Below are positions 45,827-57,950 of a stretch of DNA of 64,000 nt, piece by piece. Source of the stretch: Hofstenia miamia (taxonomy: Eukaryota; Xenacoelomorpha; Acoela); assembly GCA_004352715.1 (NCBI GenBank), contig SCFE01000045.1, positions 64,415 to 128,414 of the forward strand, written 5' to 3'. Position 1 is the stretch's first letter; each line of letters starts with the position of its first letter. Position numbers and translations under genes: made by a program. Under the pieces are notes generated by a model. It had not been told where the DNA came from. It did no database searches and worked only from the letters and a program-made list of their open reading frames with translations.

Positions 45827-46526
45827 CAGGGACGTGGTCAACCAAAACCCTGTGGAGGGGACGCAGCCATTTTTTTTTACAGAAGGCAAGCTTAACATTT
45901 AACGACAATTTGGGGTACTTTTAGTACCCAAGGGCTATTAATTCTTCAGTAGTTTTGAAAGATTTAAATGAAACTTGATGATATTCATTGACTTTTCACA
46001 AAAACATAGAATAGTATATTTCGAAGTTTCAACATAATTTGAGCACTACAATCTGAAATATTGTTGCATAAGTCTACGTAAACACATTTTGCAGTATTTT
46101 AGGTACCCCAGATATTCAATCTAAAGAGGTTAACTTTTTTATCTTGAAAAATATTTCAATCTTTTTTCTTCAATAGAATTTATCTAGCTTACTTTGTTCT
46201 CATTTCAATTCACTTAATTCATAATAAATGAACACTAACATTAAAACTAAAAAATAAAATAAAAGTAGAATCACGTCTTTTTATGGCAATAGCTTCTTGG
46301 TTTTGCTACTTTAAAAGCATCCACCAATTTAGACAATGCAATACGCAGCAACATCAATCTCAATTCTCATAACGCTGACACTTTCTAGTCTTTCGGAATG
46401 TATACTTGCTCTCATGTAATTATTCAAAATTTTAATTTAATATCTTTGTAGGAAGCATCGCATTGAGCCTATACATACTTAGTTACGGAAATCGTCCCCC
46501 ACATTTTCCCCTTGGTTACGTCCCTG
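45827..46526. mobile_element. 700-bp hAT non-autonomous element with perfect TSD
   Basis: AGTACTAC occurs at 45819-45826 and 46527-46534, immediately outside CAGGGACGTGGTCAACC (left) and, outward from the right, CAGGGACGTAACCAAGG. The 8-bp duplication and CAGGGRYG ends are diagnostic of hAT. No transposase. A second, TTAA-bounded element seems to be nested at 45892-46133. Confidence 0.85.
45892..46133. mobile_element. Probable piggyBac-type MITE nested in hAT
   Basis: TTAA at 45892-45895 is followed by CATTTAACGACAATTTGGGGTAC with a TAGTACCC partner (palindrome at 45912-45929). On the right, TTAA at 46130-46133 is preceded, read outward, by CCTCTTTAGATTGAATATCTGGGGTAC. The TTAACGAC and GGGGTAC...GTACCC motifs match those of the 25320-27170 element, suggesting one family. 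Confidence 0.5.
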
Positions 46527-46649
46527 AGTACTACACAATGTATATAACATTTACTTTCTAATTAATAGTTGCTCCAAAAATATAGATATGAAATTATTGG
46601 AATTTATTTGTTTATAACGCCCACTATTTATTAGAAAAGTTAATGTATT

Positions 46650-47320
46650 TAAATGCGCGAAAAGTAACATGAATTAATATTATAACTTGTAGGAAACAAA
46701 TATGTCTTTAATCTCTTTTTGAAATGATTAGTGTTGACTTCTTCCTTTAGATACTCCAGTAAGAAGTTATATACTTTAGGGGTGCCAAATGCAAAGGCCA
46801 CTGGTAGCCAGTGCAAGGTTATCAGGATAGGAGTAACGTGATCGTCTTTAGTCCAAATATCAATTTGGTCTTAACTTGATTAAATTTCACATAAAATCTA
46901 GCACACATTTCACCCAGATTATTCAATATAGACTCTATTTGATCTTGAATAAGATTTACTTGTTTAACATTATAATGTTTGTAGACTTGTAAATCGTCAG
47001 CACAGCAGTGATATGACCAATCTTGTCTTGTAAGTGCGCGTACAAAAACATGTTATACACCGTATATAATATTGGGCCAAGCATCTAGCCTTGTAGCACT
47101 CCTTGATACATCTCCATTCTAATGCTCTCATATCAATTTATGAGCACCGTTTCAAACCGATCTGTTAGCTATGAATATATCCATGACAAACAGAATCACG
47201 ACATCTCAGCTTAATTAAAATCTTTCTCAAAATATCAAAATCTAGTAGGTCAAAAGCCTCGGATTTTCTTAAGAGAGCAAGTACTGTTATTTCATTTCTT
47301 CTGAACCACAATGAATGTTA
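46650..47320 (-). pseudogene. Decayed LINE RT fragment, minus strand
   Basis: Pieces read LLRKSEAFDLLDFDILRKIL (the LDLSKAFDLVDHDIL block, about 47280-47220), YQGVLQG followed by a stop and LGPILYTVYNMFLY (the GVPQGSVLGPILYTVY block, about 47110-47050), a degraded ADD region near 47000, and a C-terminal HFKKRLKTYLF-like segment near 46720-46690. Several stops and shifts. It is a third LINE lineage or a jockey/RTE-like relative; only the RT core survives. Confidence 0.7.
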
Positions 47321-48524
47321 TTTGTTACTTTTGCAAGAACACATTCCACTGAATACAGCTTTCGATCTTAATCCATGTAATTTTAAGTAGTTTACAATTT
47401 AATTGCATGCAATCTTTTGTTTAGTTTCCCTATAGAAAGTAGCTTAGCAATTGGTCGAAAATTCCCATATTCAAGAAAACTGTGTTTATTATTTTCATTA
47501 ACACAATCTTCTTATGGGAGTAAACCCTGTACTAACGAAGAATTTACTATAAAAATTAGTAACTATTTGCTAACTTCAAAAACCTCTGATTTCATTAGAA
47601 AAGAAGTCTAAACGGGATCTGCGTTTGAGTTTGCGGATTTTTAAAGAAAATATTACCTTCGTCGTTGACAATCATCCACCTTATTGAACAAGCAGAATGT
47701 ACTTGTTCCAGCTGTCGGGAATAAATTATCTTTCATTGAATAAATAAATAGAGAATTTACAATACGTGCGCTTTAAGGTAATTTATAAACGCATATTTTT
47801 TTTGGTAAAATACTGGGAGTAAAGGAATACTGTTTCTTCAATTGAATTTGCAAGAAGATATTCCTAATATATCCTGTCGGGTCATATTGACACCCGATGC
47901 TTTAACATATTATTGAATTTTTTGACCCACAGCACTGATGATTAATTGACCAACTGTTATGGTATTGAGAGATTGAATAAACATCACGTGACAAAAAAAT
48001 TGCAAACATATTTAATAGTAGTCCTGACTACATGTTAGTTTGCCACTAGGAGACTATAGTTAGGTCTCGTAACTTTTGAATTGAAATGGTCTTGACATTT
48101 ACATATATTATGGCCCTTGATGCAATTCTTTCTGTTAATTATTTATGAAACTAGGTAAAACAGTGCAAGCTAACTTTAATTTTCAAAAATGCTGCACTGA
48201 CAATCTCTAGGTCCAATTATATCATTAACCTGATAGCAATGCATGTGAATAAACAAATGATAGTTCCAAATTAGCACAAGCAACATTTAAATTTGAGATC
48301 AATGATTAGCTGGAGGCTCTTGTTCTGGAACAGTAAGTATAGAATACGTTCACAGCAAACGACACCGCACTGAATCATAGTTAGACACACATGTTAATTG
48401 TAATACTTGTGAGAATCTTGCTTACTTAGCGCTATTTATTTTCAAAATTGATTACGCACAAAGTTAAACTTAACCCTATTTCCACAGGGATTTTTCAAAA
48501 TCTGTGATGAACTCAACAAAAATT
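47321..48524. other. No gene recognised
   Basis: AT-rich sequence; the 64-codon open stretch at 47417-47611 has no recognised feature. Confidence 0.45.
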
Positions 48525-48965
48525 TTTTAAGTGCTTATAACTCACGAACTAATGAAAATATTTAAAATCTAAAAACACCGCAAAATAGAGAATTGTCTCC
48601 TTTTTCTTTTTAACCTAAATTAGCTACTTGGCTCCGTCACGTCAAGGCGTGACAACCTCTGACTTTGCGCACGACATGCTTGGATGGGACTCAACAAACA
48701 AAACACTTCAAGGTAGTTTTTTTTCCTATTGGGATTAGACCGCCTCATTATCTGAATAATATGAATATTTTTACAAGAATCGGATTTCGCAAGGAAAAAA
48801 TATTTTTATTGCATGTAATTCAGGCATAAGCACATATTTTATCACATATCTTCATCATTACATGAGCAGGCCTTATACCCCATAGATGTGTCAATGTAAA
48901 AAACCTTTCAATATTTCCTAACAGGCTTGTTCAAAATGCGGACAAATCGGTTTGTCACATAAAAG
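48525..48965 (+). repeat. Dispersed ~0.5-kb repeat, copy B
   Basis: Shares with copy A the TTATAACTCACGAACTAATG start, CACCGCAAAATAGAGAATTGTCTCC, TCTGACTTTGCGCACGACATGCTTGGATGGG, and the late CCCATAGATGTGTCAATG and AACAGGCTTGTTCAAAATG landmarks. Confidence 0.65.
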
Positions 48966-50689
48966 TGGAAATAAGGTTATTATTCATATAAAACATACCT
49001 TTACTAGTTTTGGAGAATCAAATTTGCAAAAGGCGCTTGATTTGTTTCAGAGGTTTACAATATCCTATAATGCAACTTAACTCCAAGTTATAGAAGCAAA
49101 AGAACAGTTTTAATCAATGCGTACTCCTCTTGATTTTAGCCTTTCAAATTGATTTTCGAATGTAGCCAAATTCAAGTTGAATGACAACACTGAACGTTAA
49201 CAGTTTATTATAGAGCAGATATTAATTGTTTCTTTATAATACTTAATTTCGAATCTATTATTTTCCATACAATTTATATTCGTTATTCAACTCCACTAAC
49301 TGATTGTCAAACAACAAATTCCATTCTCGTAGCACGTTTGTTTTAGCATGAGGAATATTTTAACCCAAATGCAAATTATGCGAACTCAATGTTTTATTAG
49401 AGAAAAACCAACACACTACAAGGCGTTTCCCAGGACAGATTAAGTTTGTTTGTGGAAAAGGAGGTTTATTGTCACACAAATAGTACAACTACTTTATAAT
49501 GTACACGGTTTCTCTCACCCTAAAACACAAACAGTAAACCTAACTGGACAATTTTACACTTTAACGATGTACAATAGTTTAATTGCACGATATTAAGCCC
49601 GACACTAATAGGTAAAATCTATTTAATTACTTTTACTAATTAATAAACAGTTAATTTTTGTGAATTTTACAGTTAAACCTTGTGAATACCTATTTATTAT
49701 TTGTATGGATTTTCTTACTTATTTCAAATTACTTGTTTTGTCTACTGTTGCTAATAAACGTATACAATTTTGTCAGAGTCTTATATCTGTGGAATAGTTT
49801 AATAAAGGCAAAAAATGAACTGAAACGTTATACTCTTCTATTCTATCGAACTCAGGAAAAGACCTGAATGCTACCAATCAAAAGTAACTTTTGCATTGAA
49901 AGAAATTAATTTTTAGAATTTTATCAGTGCAGAAACAAAGTTGGGTTAAACTTTTGCTTGCATGTATTTCTGTATCTTTCTTTGTTTTCAATTTAATTTG
50001 GAAAAACTTATAAATATAAATAACTTGAAGATTTCCCAATTTAGCACGTGTAAGCAAAGTTTCAAAAGAAAACAGTATAATTGTCTCGTGACTGCACTAG
50101 TTTGATTTCGGAAAGAAACAGTTTACTGTATCCAACTTCCGCTCGATTAAGTTAACCAACTAACTGTTTTGACTCAGTTGCAATAAACTGTAATCAATTT
50201 CAGAGAGTGGTTTATAACAATTTAAAGAGAGTTTTAATTGATAAAACTTTCTGGAAGCCAAATTCGTTGGAACACTAAACAACTTTGTGCAAAACAATTA
50301 ATCTTTACCAACAGAGAATTAAAGTGTTTTAGGCAACTAAATGTATACAAGATAAGCTAACATAATCCCCCATATTCTAATAAGATAGCTATACGAAATT
50401 CATAATATCACTTGAAAAAGAAGCTGTTCCTACAAGCAAGGAATGAACAAATTCACTTGAAATTGAGCGCAACTTATTTCTACACAAAGCAACAAGTCTA
50501 AGTGACTAAATGTGTTAAATCTAAGCCAAAACAGAATAATTGTGATCTTTTGCTCTCTTCTTGATAATTTACAAGCAGCAATTCTAAATGAGAAACCAGC
50601 CCAGGACTTTTCTTGAGCTACTAAAAACTTGTGACGGTTTAATGACAACATTTTAAACGTATCTGACATCTGACTCATTAACTAATAAC
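48966..50689. other. No gene recognised
   Basis: AT-rich sequence without a supported coding region or terminal-repeat pair. Confidence 0.45.
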
Positions 50690-50900
50690 AACATCCGAAC
50701 ACCGCACTATAGAGAATCGCCTCATCTTTCACCCTAACTTTGTGCACGTCTCGCTTCAATAAGACTAAAATAATCTAAACACAGAGAAATAGTTGAGGGG
50801 ATTTGTTGCTCCCATGTGCTGAGAACTCTTGATTCTCTGAACAGTGGTTAAGGGGAGAATTTGAATTTTTAAACGTCCGCATTTTCTTCATATACAGGCA
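50690..50900 (+). repeat. Dispersed repeat, partial copy C
   Basis: Matches the first half of the family: CACCGCACTATAGAGAATCGCCTCATCTTTC, TTTGTGCACGTCTCGCTTCAATAAG, then 'gttgctccc' and 'GGGGAGAATTTGAATTTTTAAA'. Confidence 0.6.
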
Positions 50901-51299
50901 GTATTTAATATTTACAACTATAATATGTTCAACTCCAATTTATCGTCCACCCCGCTTAGCGCCAAAATTGTGGTTATACTGTCTTTGTCACAGTATTTTA
51001 AAATTTAAATAAAAAAAGACAAATATACACTCCTTGCTGACTAAGCACCTTAGAAATGGAATTTATTAACTTTATAACAACTTTTTTCTAAATGACTCAT
51101 GCCGAATTAACAATTTCCAAATCTTTACTTTCCACAAATTAAACTGATGTGCTTAAAATAAATGTCTATACTTACAGTCATTTTAGCTAGCACTTGCATT
51201 TTCACCTCGACAAAAATTGATTGGATTTAAATTTTATATATAATTGCACAGGTATGTTTTGATATAATTAATGCAGATACCCAAATTATTTACTAACCT

Positions 51300-51520
51300 T
51301 AAGCTGTCTGGTGCCCTTTTAAAAGAACAAATAGTTCACACATCTATTGGTGAGCGTGTTCGAATGCAATGTTGAAAATTTGTACTAAAGCATTGATGTG
51401 CCAATGGCAACAACAACTAACCTTAACCTTTTCTTTTTATGCCGTTACGACACAACTCCATTGAGGTGTGCTGTGTGTAAAGTAAAGGTAGTGACTTAAG
51501 AACGAAACTGAAAAGGAGAT
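51300..51520 (-). repeat. Dispersed repeat, inverted partial copy E
   Basis: The reverse complement reads GCACACCTCAATGGAG (compare GGCACGCCTCAATGGG of copy A), then TTTTCAACATTGCATTCGAACACG, then CCAATAGATGTGTGAAC and TTTGTTCTTTTAAAA, in the family order. It is opposite in direction to copies B and C. Confidence 0.6.
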
Positions 51521-51974
51521 ACTCTTCCATTTTTTTGTGGTGTTTTCAGATTTTGAATTTTTCTATTTGTTCAGGAGCTATAGGCCTAAGCATTTGCAGA
51601 CAAAGAAATACAACTTTTTTGTAGTAGTTTGCAAATTCTTTTTATTGTATGCATTGTCTTTCAGAGCAGCCATTGCGAGACAGTGGTTGCACAGGGTGAT
51701 GACTTTTTATGCAACATGGAAATGTTAACTTTTTCATCTTGTGAGAAAAATTGCATTTAAATAGAAATGTATAAGATGTACAACTCCATTACCAGGACAG
51801 CAGAGCAAAGTTCTAATTTGATCTTTACAAACCAGGACAAATTAATTCAAAATTCAAATGTTGCCCTATAACTGTTATTCTCTGTTCATTCGGATAGTGT
51901 CTGCAAAATAAGTCAAATCTAAATGCTACTCTATGGACAATTTTTTCTATTATAATTTTTGCATTCTATCCCAT

Positions 51975-52014
51975 GGGCGCAAACAGGGGAGAGGCGCAGG
52001 GGGCACGTGCCCCT
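51975..52014. repeat. Solitary GC-rich transposon-like end with 14-bp palindrome
   Basis: GGGCGCAAACAGGGGAGAGGCGCAGG leads into GGGGCACGTGCCCC (52000-52013), a perfect palindrome with a CACGTG core. The form CAGGGG...GGGGCACGTGCCCC is common at ends of hAT-type elements, but no partner end was found in the window. Confidence 0.45.
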
Positions 52015-52020
52015 CCTAAG

Positions 52021-54301
52021 TTCTTAAGAATAAGTCTTTATTAAACTGAAAATCAAATTGTTTCAATATTTACTGTAAAATAAGGGAACAATTACCACTG
52101 CAGGTAAGTATGAAGTTTTGATTAACTATTAACAATCAGTTTTTTGTCTATATAGAAAATGCAAACTTGTCAAAAAGCATGGCAGACTGTACTTCAGTCA
52201 ACTTAAAATCCCTAATTCATATTTGAGAACAAAACGAGGTTGGTTTGAAACGTACAGTTTGATTTGAAGACTGATTTGAAAACTAGTTTCTAGAAATTCT
52301 GAAGTGCTCCCCAGGATTCCAGTTGTGGATCAAGTTGGAGATCAATTGCTTTCACATATGTCCTACACCGTTGTCAGGTTGGCCCGACAACATCAAGCCT
52401 TCATTACTACCTTACTAGCAAATAGCAATAATTTTCGTCAATCTCTTGTTGTCGCGTTCTTAACTTCCATGAAGAAAGAGTGACGAAAGACAGTGTATTG
52501 GCGTGCTGAGTCCCGTTCAACAGGCTTACTACAAAAGGACTACAAAAGGAATTGTTTCCAGTTTTCCAATTGCGGAAAAAATGGGATCGACCAATATGAA
52601 GGAATGTTAATGATCAGGATCTGCAGTTGTGGAATTGTTATTCGAAATCCTGAAGAACACTTGAAACGAATTCCAGGTATCCGCTCACCATCGGATTACC
52701 ATCAAATTTACAGAGAGCTCAATAATAGTTTGATCCTCTACTAAATTAAGTGACACAGTCAATCTAATGACAACAATAGGTGAGGAGAAAAGGTACACGT
52801 AAGATCGGGTACAAAGATGAATGCAGATTTGCCAGATGGGGATTTGACTGCAGCAACTTTTTGCGGCAAATTTAACCACATTGATGATGCGTAAGAAGTG
52901 AAAATTAGAATGTTGTGTAGAATGTTTAGTAGATTGTGTAGAATACAGTGGACCTGAATGGGCTCAGTGCTTAGATTGCAGAAGACAGTTTGTGGCGTGT
53001 ACAATGAAGAGAATAAAGATTCTTATTTTACATGTATCAATGGCCAATTTTCTAGTTCTGTGTTTGTATTTTTGCTTCAAAGACATTTTTAGTATGTTTT
53101 CGAGTTATTCGAGCAAATATATTCACTTGTTTTGTTGATCAGTACATAACAATGTGTAATTTTTAAATAAAGGACTTTTGTTAATAGTTAATCTTTCTGT
53201 TTTTTAAATTGTCTAACTTTTTAATTCATCGAGCTGAAAAGTTTAATATTAAAAACATGCTTCATCATGCGTGTAAATAATGACAATCCTGCAGTTCATA
53301 GAGGTGAAACAGGACAATATTTACAACAGTAAGATACATTAAAAAAACTTGAAAAAAGTGTTAATTGTTCTTCCATTTACGGTATGTGTTTAAAAATGCA
53401 CCTATTTATAATCATAACAATTATTATAATTGAGCACATTTATCTTCCCTTGAATTACTACTAAGTGGCGAACACATTGAATTTAAAGATTGTTGTGATT
53501 ACAGATTTTTATAAAAGTGGCTGTGCTTCAATTGTCTGAGAGGCCTTTTAAAGAAGAGCTTTCTCACATATTTGAAATATATTGTAAATCATCACCTGGC
53601 GGCTATCTCAGAAAGATTTTTGGAAACCAAATTTTAGCGTTTTGTTAGTGCTAACGTTGAGAGAGTCATTTGGTGTTTCATTTAAAAGATCATGGAATAC
53701 TTTCTCGTAATTATTGAAAAATTAAAAAAATTGTCATTAAAATTTTGGTTTCTACACAATTTTAAGACATTTTCAACCGATTTATATACATATATATATA
53801 TATGCAATATACTAAAAGATATTAACATTGGTATTAAATGTAAAACAGTAAACAACAACGTATCTATTTAAAAATGTACTTATATTCTTATCGAAATGAA
53901 GGGATACTATACTGGCAAAAAATTGTCAAGAATTTTGCTTACAAAATGCGCAGTGTAGTACACAAAATTACCATCAAATGTTTACAACAAAAACAGTCAG
54001 CATAGCATCGCCTTCAGTTGTAACAAAATAATCCCCCCCATCAAGGGGGGGATCAAACATCAATTTTTTAATCCTCAACTTAAAACATGATCAATGGCAT
54101 GCTTATTTAGAAATACAAAATCGAACAAATTTTGCATAAAAATCACAATTTCGTAAAACTTTCATATTTTTAAAATTAATGTTCGCATTTATTAGAAAAT
54201 TCTGGTTTTCCATTCGAATGGTCCTTATAACAACGAATGATTTTGAACACGCTTTGGAAAATGCTCATCTTACCTAGAAATGGAAATAGTTTTTGTAATA
54301 G
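52021..54301. other. No supported gene; G/C hairpin at 54031-54053
   Basis: An 83-codon open stretch (52493-52744, GTG start) with CSCGIV and CFQFSNCGKNG segments is unrecognised. 54031-54053 forms a perfect 9-bp stem (ATCCCCCCC/GGGGGGGAT) with a 5-base loop. Otherwise AT-rich. Confidence 0.45.
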
Positions 54302-54434
54302 ATGCCGAACAGTAGCGGACAACCCCTTAAAAATCAGGAGGCTTGGAGTTAAAAAATGTTTATGTGAGAGTGGGTCAAGAATGTCACATCATTAACCTCA
54401 AATATCTTTGGAGTTTCATATTTTTTTTAAATTT

Positions 54435-55280
54435 CTTGGAAAAAATTTTAAGAACTCATAGCTCACTAGTTCACCACAGGATAGGAAGCCTCTCCAATCT
54501 AGATCATGGTGCCTTATGACGTGAGTTTAATAGATTTCTCCAACCCTGATGCCTTTGGCGGCAGTATCTCTGACTTAACTGGTTTGGGAGACCTATCTAT
54601 ACATATAAGGAAACAGTTAAATTCAAAGTTCAACGTTTCTCCTAAGTGCTCTAAGCCTTAGAATTATCTGAATGTTAGGTGTTTTTTTTTAAATCGAACT
54701 TTTCAACGATAAATAGTCAAACTTATCAAGAACTTTAGTAACAGGAATATGCCTTCTCATGGACACGAGTGCGTTAGTAACTTTAAAAGTACGTTAAGCA
54801 CTAAAACGCATCTTTAAAGTCTTTGCAAGGCGTTGATTTTTTAAATGTGCTTTACAGATGTACATTCTAAGATAATAACGCAAGGTTTTAGGATATGAAA
54901 TTAGGATTTTTTATTTAAGAACTTATATTAAAACATGATATTATTGTAAAAAGTTTATTGTTATATTAATTATATGCGATGTTGCTATTAAACTTGAACC
55001 AATTTCATGATAAAATTCAAATTTGTTTCCATTTTGCAATGTTCACAAGAATTGTTTTACTAAACATTAATGCTGCTTAAACGCTGCTTTGCAAGTACGT
55101 ATAGTGCTTACAAATTGCATGCATATTTCGCGTTTAAAGTTATTGAGGCAGTACTCAACATGGGTTAGTATAAACTTTCGACAGTACGTTTGTGCACATT
55201 CACCAATAGATGTGTCCATGGCTCACGATTTTCAAATTTCCCAATAGGCTTGGAGAAATTCCTTTGAAAATGTGTAAAAG
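54435..55280 (+). repeat. Dispersed repeat copy D1, interrupted by MITE copy B
   Basis: Landmarks AACTCATAGCTCACTAGTTCACC, GATAGGAAGCCTCTCC, CACCAATAGATGTGTCCATG, TTTTCAAATTTCCCAATAGGCTTGGAGAAATTC and GAAAATGTGTAAAAG, the last cut by the 55281-55573 element. Confidence 0.55.
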
Positions 55281-55573
55281 GTAGAGTTGAGCGACAGCCG
55301 GCTGAGCCGCCGCCGAAAATTGAGACGGCTGAGCCGATTGATAACTAAAACTATATCAAGGCAAACGAAATGTGGCATAAAAGGCAAACAGCATTTAATG
55401 TCGTTGATGTGGTAGTGAGGTTTAACATTGATTAGGTTATGTCTTATTAATCAGATTGCCTGTAAGGGTATGAGGAACCTTTTTGGAGATAGATAGTTTC
55501 ACAATATTGCTATAGTCCGCAGACCGGTTTGCGCCGCCAATAGTAGTCGGCTGACGGCGGCGCCCACCTCTAC
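55281..55573. mobile_element. Short GC-ended MITE (hAT-like), copy B
   Basis: The left end GTAGAGTTGAGCGACAGCCGGCTGAGCCG and the outward right end GTAGAGGTGGGCGCCGCCGTCAGCCG mirror copy A at 28917-29314. It is ~105 bases shorter than A because a block between 'agatagtttcacaata' and 'gcgccgccaatagtag' is missing. It is inserted into copy D1 of the dispersed repeat, inside the 54310-57252 element. Flanks share TAAAA but no exact 8-bp duplication. Confidence 0.75.
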
Positions 55574-55794
55574 ACTAAAATGGCACACCAAATGAATTTA
55601 CCTAGTTAATGTTCCATTACTTAGGTTGCAAAGTAAAACTATCAGGATTTATGTTTACTACCTGATACTTTTAATTTGATTTCATATATTTTTAAAATTT
55701 TGCAGTGTAATTTTTCCTTTTACTATAAGTATAATCAGTTTTCTTTTATTAGTGAAGCAAATTCGGCATCTAGGTTAGATGTCTAAATGATACA

Positions 55795-56155
55795 TTGTCA
55801 AATACAGAGCAAACCCTGCNCTATAGAGAAGTGCCTCCTCTTTTATTTACGTTTTGAAATTATATGCTCTACCAGAGCTGTTTTAGGGAATCCTTAATTG
55901 GGCTCGAGCTGCTTAACTGCTTAGAGAAATGTTGAGGGTTAGCTGATGCCCCATGGGATTAAAAAATCATGATTAATTATAGAGAATAATTTTAATAAAT
56001 TTTAAAAAAATTTTCATCATAAAAATATTTGTGTTTTCAAATGCAATTTTGCACTCACCAACACTTTGCAAATTTGGAGAAAAGCGTTTGAAAATTTGGT
56101 AAAAACGACTTGTTCTTTTAAAATCCCCACAAGCTCTTTAAGGATAATCAGTAAA
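55795..56155 (+). repeat. Dispersed repeat copy D2
   Basis: Shows CAAACCCTGCNCTATAGAGAAGTGCCTCCTCTTTT, the CTCACCAACACTTTGCAAATTTGGAGAAAAGCG landmark and ACTTGTTCTTTTAAAATCCCCACAAGCTCTTTAAGG (compare copy A GTTTGTCCTTTAAAAC...AGGCTGTTTAAGG). A lone n at 55820 lies inside. Confidence 0.55.
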
Positions 56156-57554
56156 TGGCATCCTTGAAAAATGCTTTGCTTTGCTTAGCCTGGTAAAGTT
56201 TTTCAGTTGCAAACGTTTCATTTTAATCTGGCACAATTCACATATTTAATGTTTCTTTAAAAAATAGTTTGTTGTGCAATCTACTAGTAACCAGTTTAAA
56301 CTTCAATTTAATAATACATAAAATGTGCTCTTAAAAGTCAAAACAAGAATTGGCTTCTTGCAAAGAATTAGTTTTCACTGTGGAATCTTTCAAAAAATTC
56401 TGGTTACAACATTATACTAAATTTGCACACATGCTATACGTTTTGACTAGCTCTAAAAAGTAATTATTTGCAAATAATTGTTTTAAATAAACAAGTTTAT
56501 ACTTCTGCAACAGTTGTCATGAGTCAAAATATTGCCAAATTCAAGAATGTACATGCAAAAACATTTTTGGTTCAAAGTTCGTAAATTTCAAGATTGAAGT
56601 TTTAGCTTTTTCAGTTAACGACTCATCCTTAAGGGCAAGCTCCTTTTCAGATGAAAGCTGGATTGCTAGTTGACTCCTTCAAATTCGAAAGAATGTAATA
56701 CATTTCCTTGATGTGATTATGAAAAATGTGTTGTTTTGCAAAATTATAATATTTTAGGAAGACATTTTTAGTTTCCTTTTCTGGCTTTGCTGAAATACCT
56801 TAGAATTTCAGTTTCAGTATGCAAATAGCTATTACGTGGTTATAATCAAATACTGAAGCATTGTATTTATTGTTAGCATTGATATATGAAATTTCAGCAA
56901 ATTATTGCTCTAAAATCTCGTTTGTGAATGACTAGCATAATAATCTGAAAGCTAAACTAATTTTAGCTTGACTAGGACTTGAATGAGTCAACTGTTTTTT
57001 GTAAAAAATACAAAATTTTTAAAGGATACTTTAAAGGATTTCCTTTAAAAGGATTAACATTAAAAGCTAGGAAAATTTACAGGATCTTTTAAATATAACT
57101 TTAAAGTAAAATAAAAATAGAAATCACAGAATTAAACGACGGCAAAGCTTAAAAAACAGAAAACATCTTGATGAAATCACATATAAAAATGGCAGTTTTC
57201 AATAAACAGAGGGCTTAAGCCCTCCTAGCCCTTCCAAGGTTTGACGCCACTGATGTCGAATGCATTAACACAGATTGCTACACAATTGTACCAAATCAAA
57301 TAATAAGTATCAAGTTTGAGCCAATCATTTGAAAGAAGCTTCAGCCAGTAAATGCTTTTACTGACTCTCCAAATAATTAATTTTACCATGCAAAACAATA
57401 AAAGCATATTTTTGCTTAATTTTTTTTCCACATTTCGTTTTTTTATGAGAATCGCAAGCTTATACTAAAATTCAAAACAGATATTTCAGACCTTTATCAT
57501 AGCCAATGCAACCAACAAATTTCTCGAAATTGTATTGTTCAGACTGACCCATAG

Positions 57555-57599
<45 letters not shown>

Positions 57600-57950
57600 C
57601 TGCACTTTAATATCAATGGTAAATTTTATTTTCTAAATTAGTAAAATCCACTACCATAAACAGAATAAATAAACAACATTGTTCACCTTGGAATAGAATA
57701 AAATATAAAAATTATCTGCTTAAGCGAAATGATTGAAATTAATTATAAGTCAATCTTTTGATTTCCTTAATTTAATCTTTGTTTGCAATTGTGTAATATC
57801 AATACAATAGGAATTAATAATTTGCATTTTCACACATTACTCATCGTCCATTTTTAAATGAATTTGGCATAATATACTAAGTGCACCTGTGGAGAATTTA
57901 ATTTGCAACTGTTTGTAAAAAACAGGTGAATATTTGCTTTTTAGGAAATT

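Larger units (their letters stand above)
54310..57252. mobile_element. 2.9-kb hAT-like element carrying dispersed-repeat copies
   Basis: Left end CAGTAGCGGACAACCCC; right end read outward CAGTGGCGTCAAACCTTGG followed by AGGGCTAGGAGGGCTTAAGCCCTC (palindrome at 57209-57224). Flanks are ATGCCGAA (54302-54309) and ATGTCGAA (57253-57260), seven of eight matching, as for an old hAT duplication. The interior holds two copies of the dispersed repeat (54435-55280 and 55795-56155) and a nested short GC-ended element (55281-55573). A lone n lies at 55820. No transposase ORF is visible. Confidence 0.65.

Noticed and set aside
52493-52744. 83-codon open stretch with CSCG and CGKNG segments
   Set aside because: No ATG, no recognised domain, no splice context; kept as unassigned.
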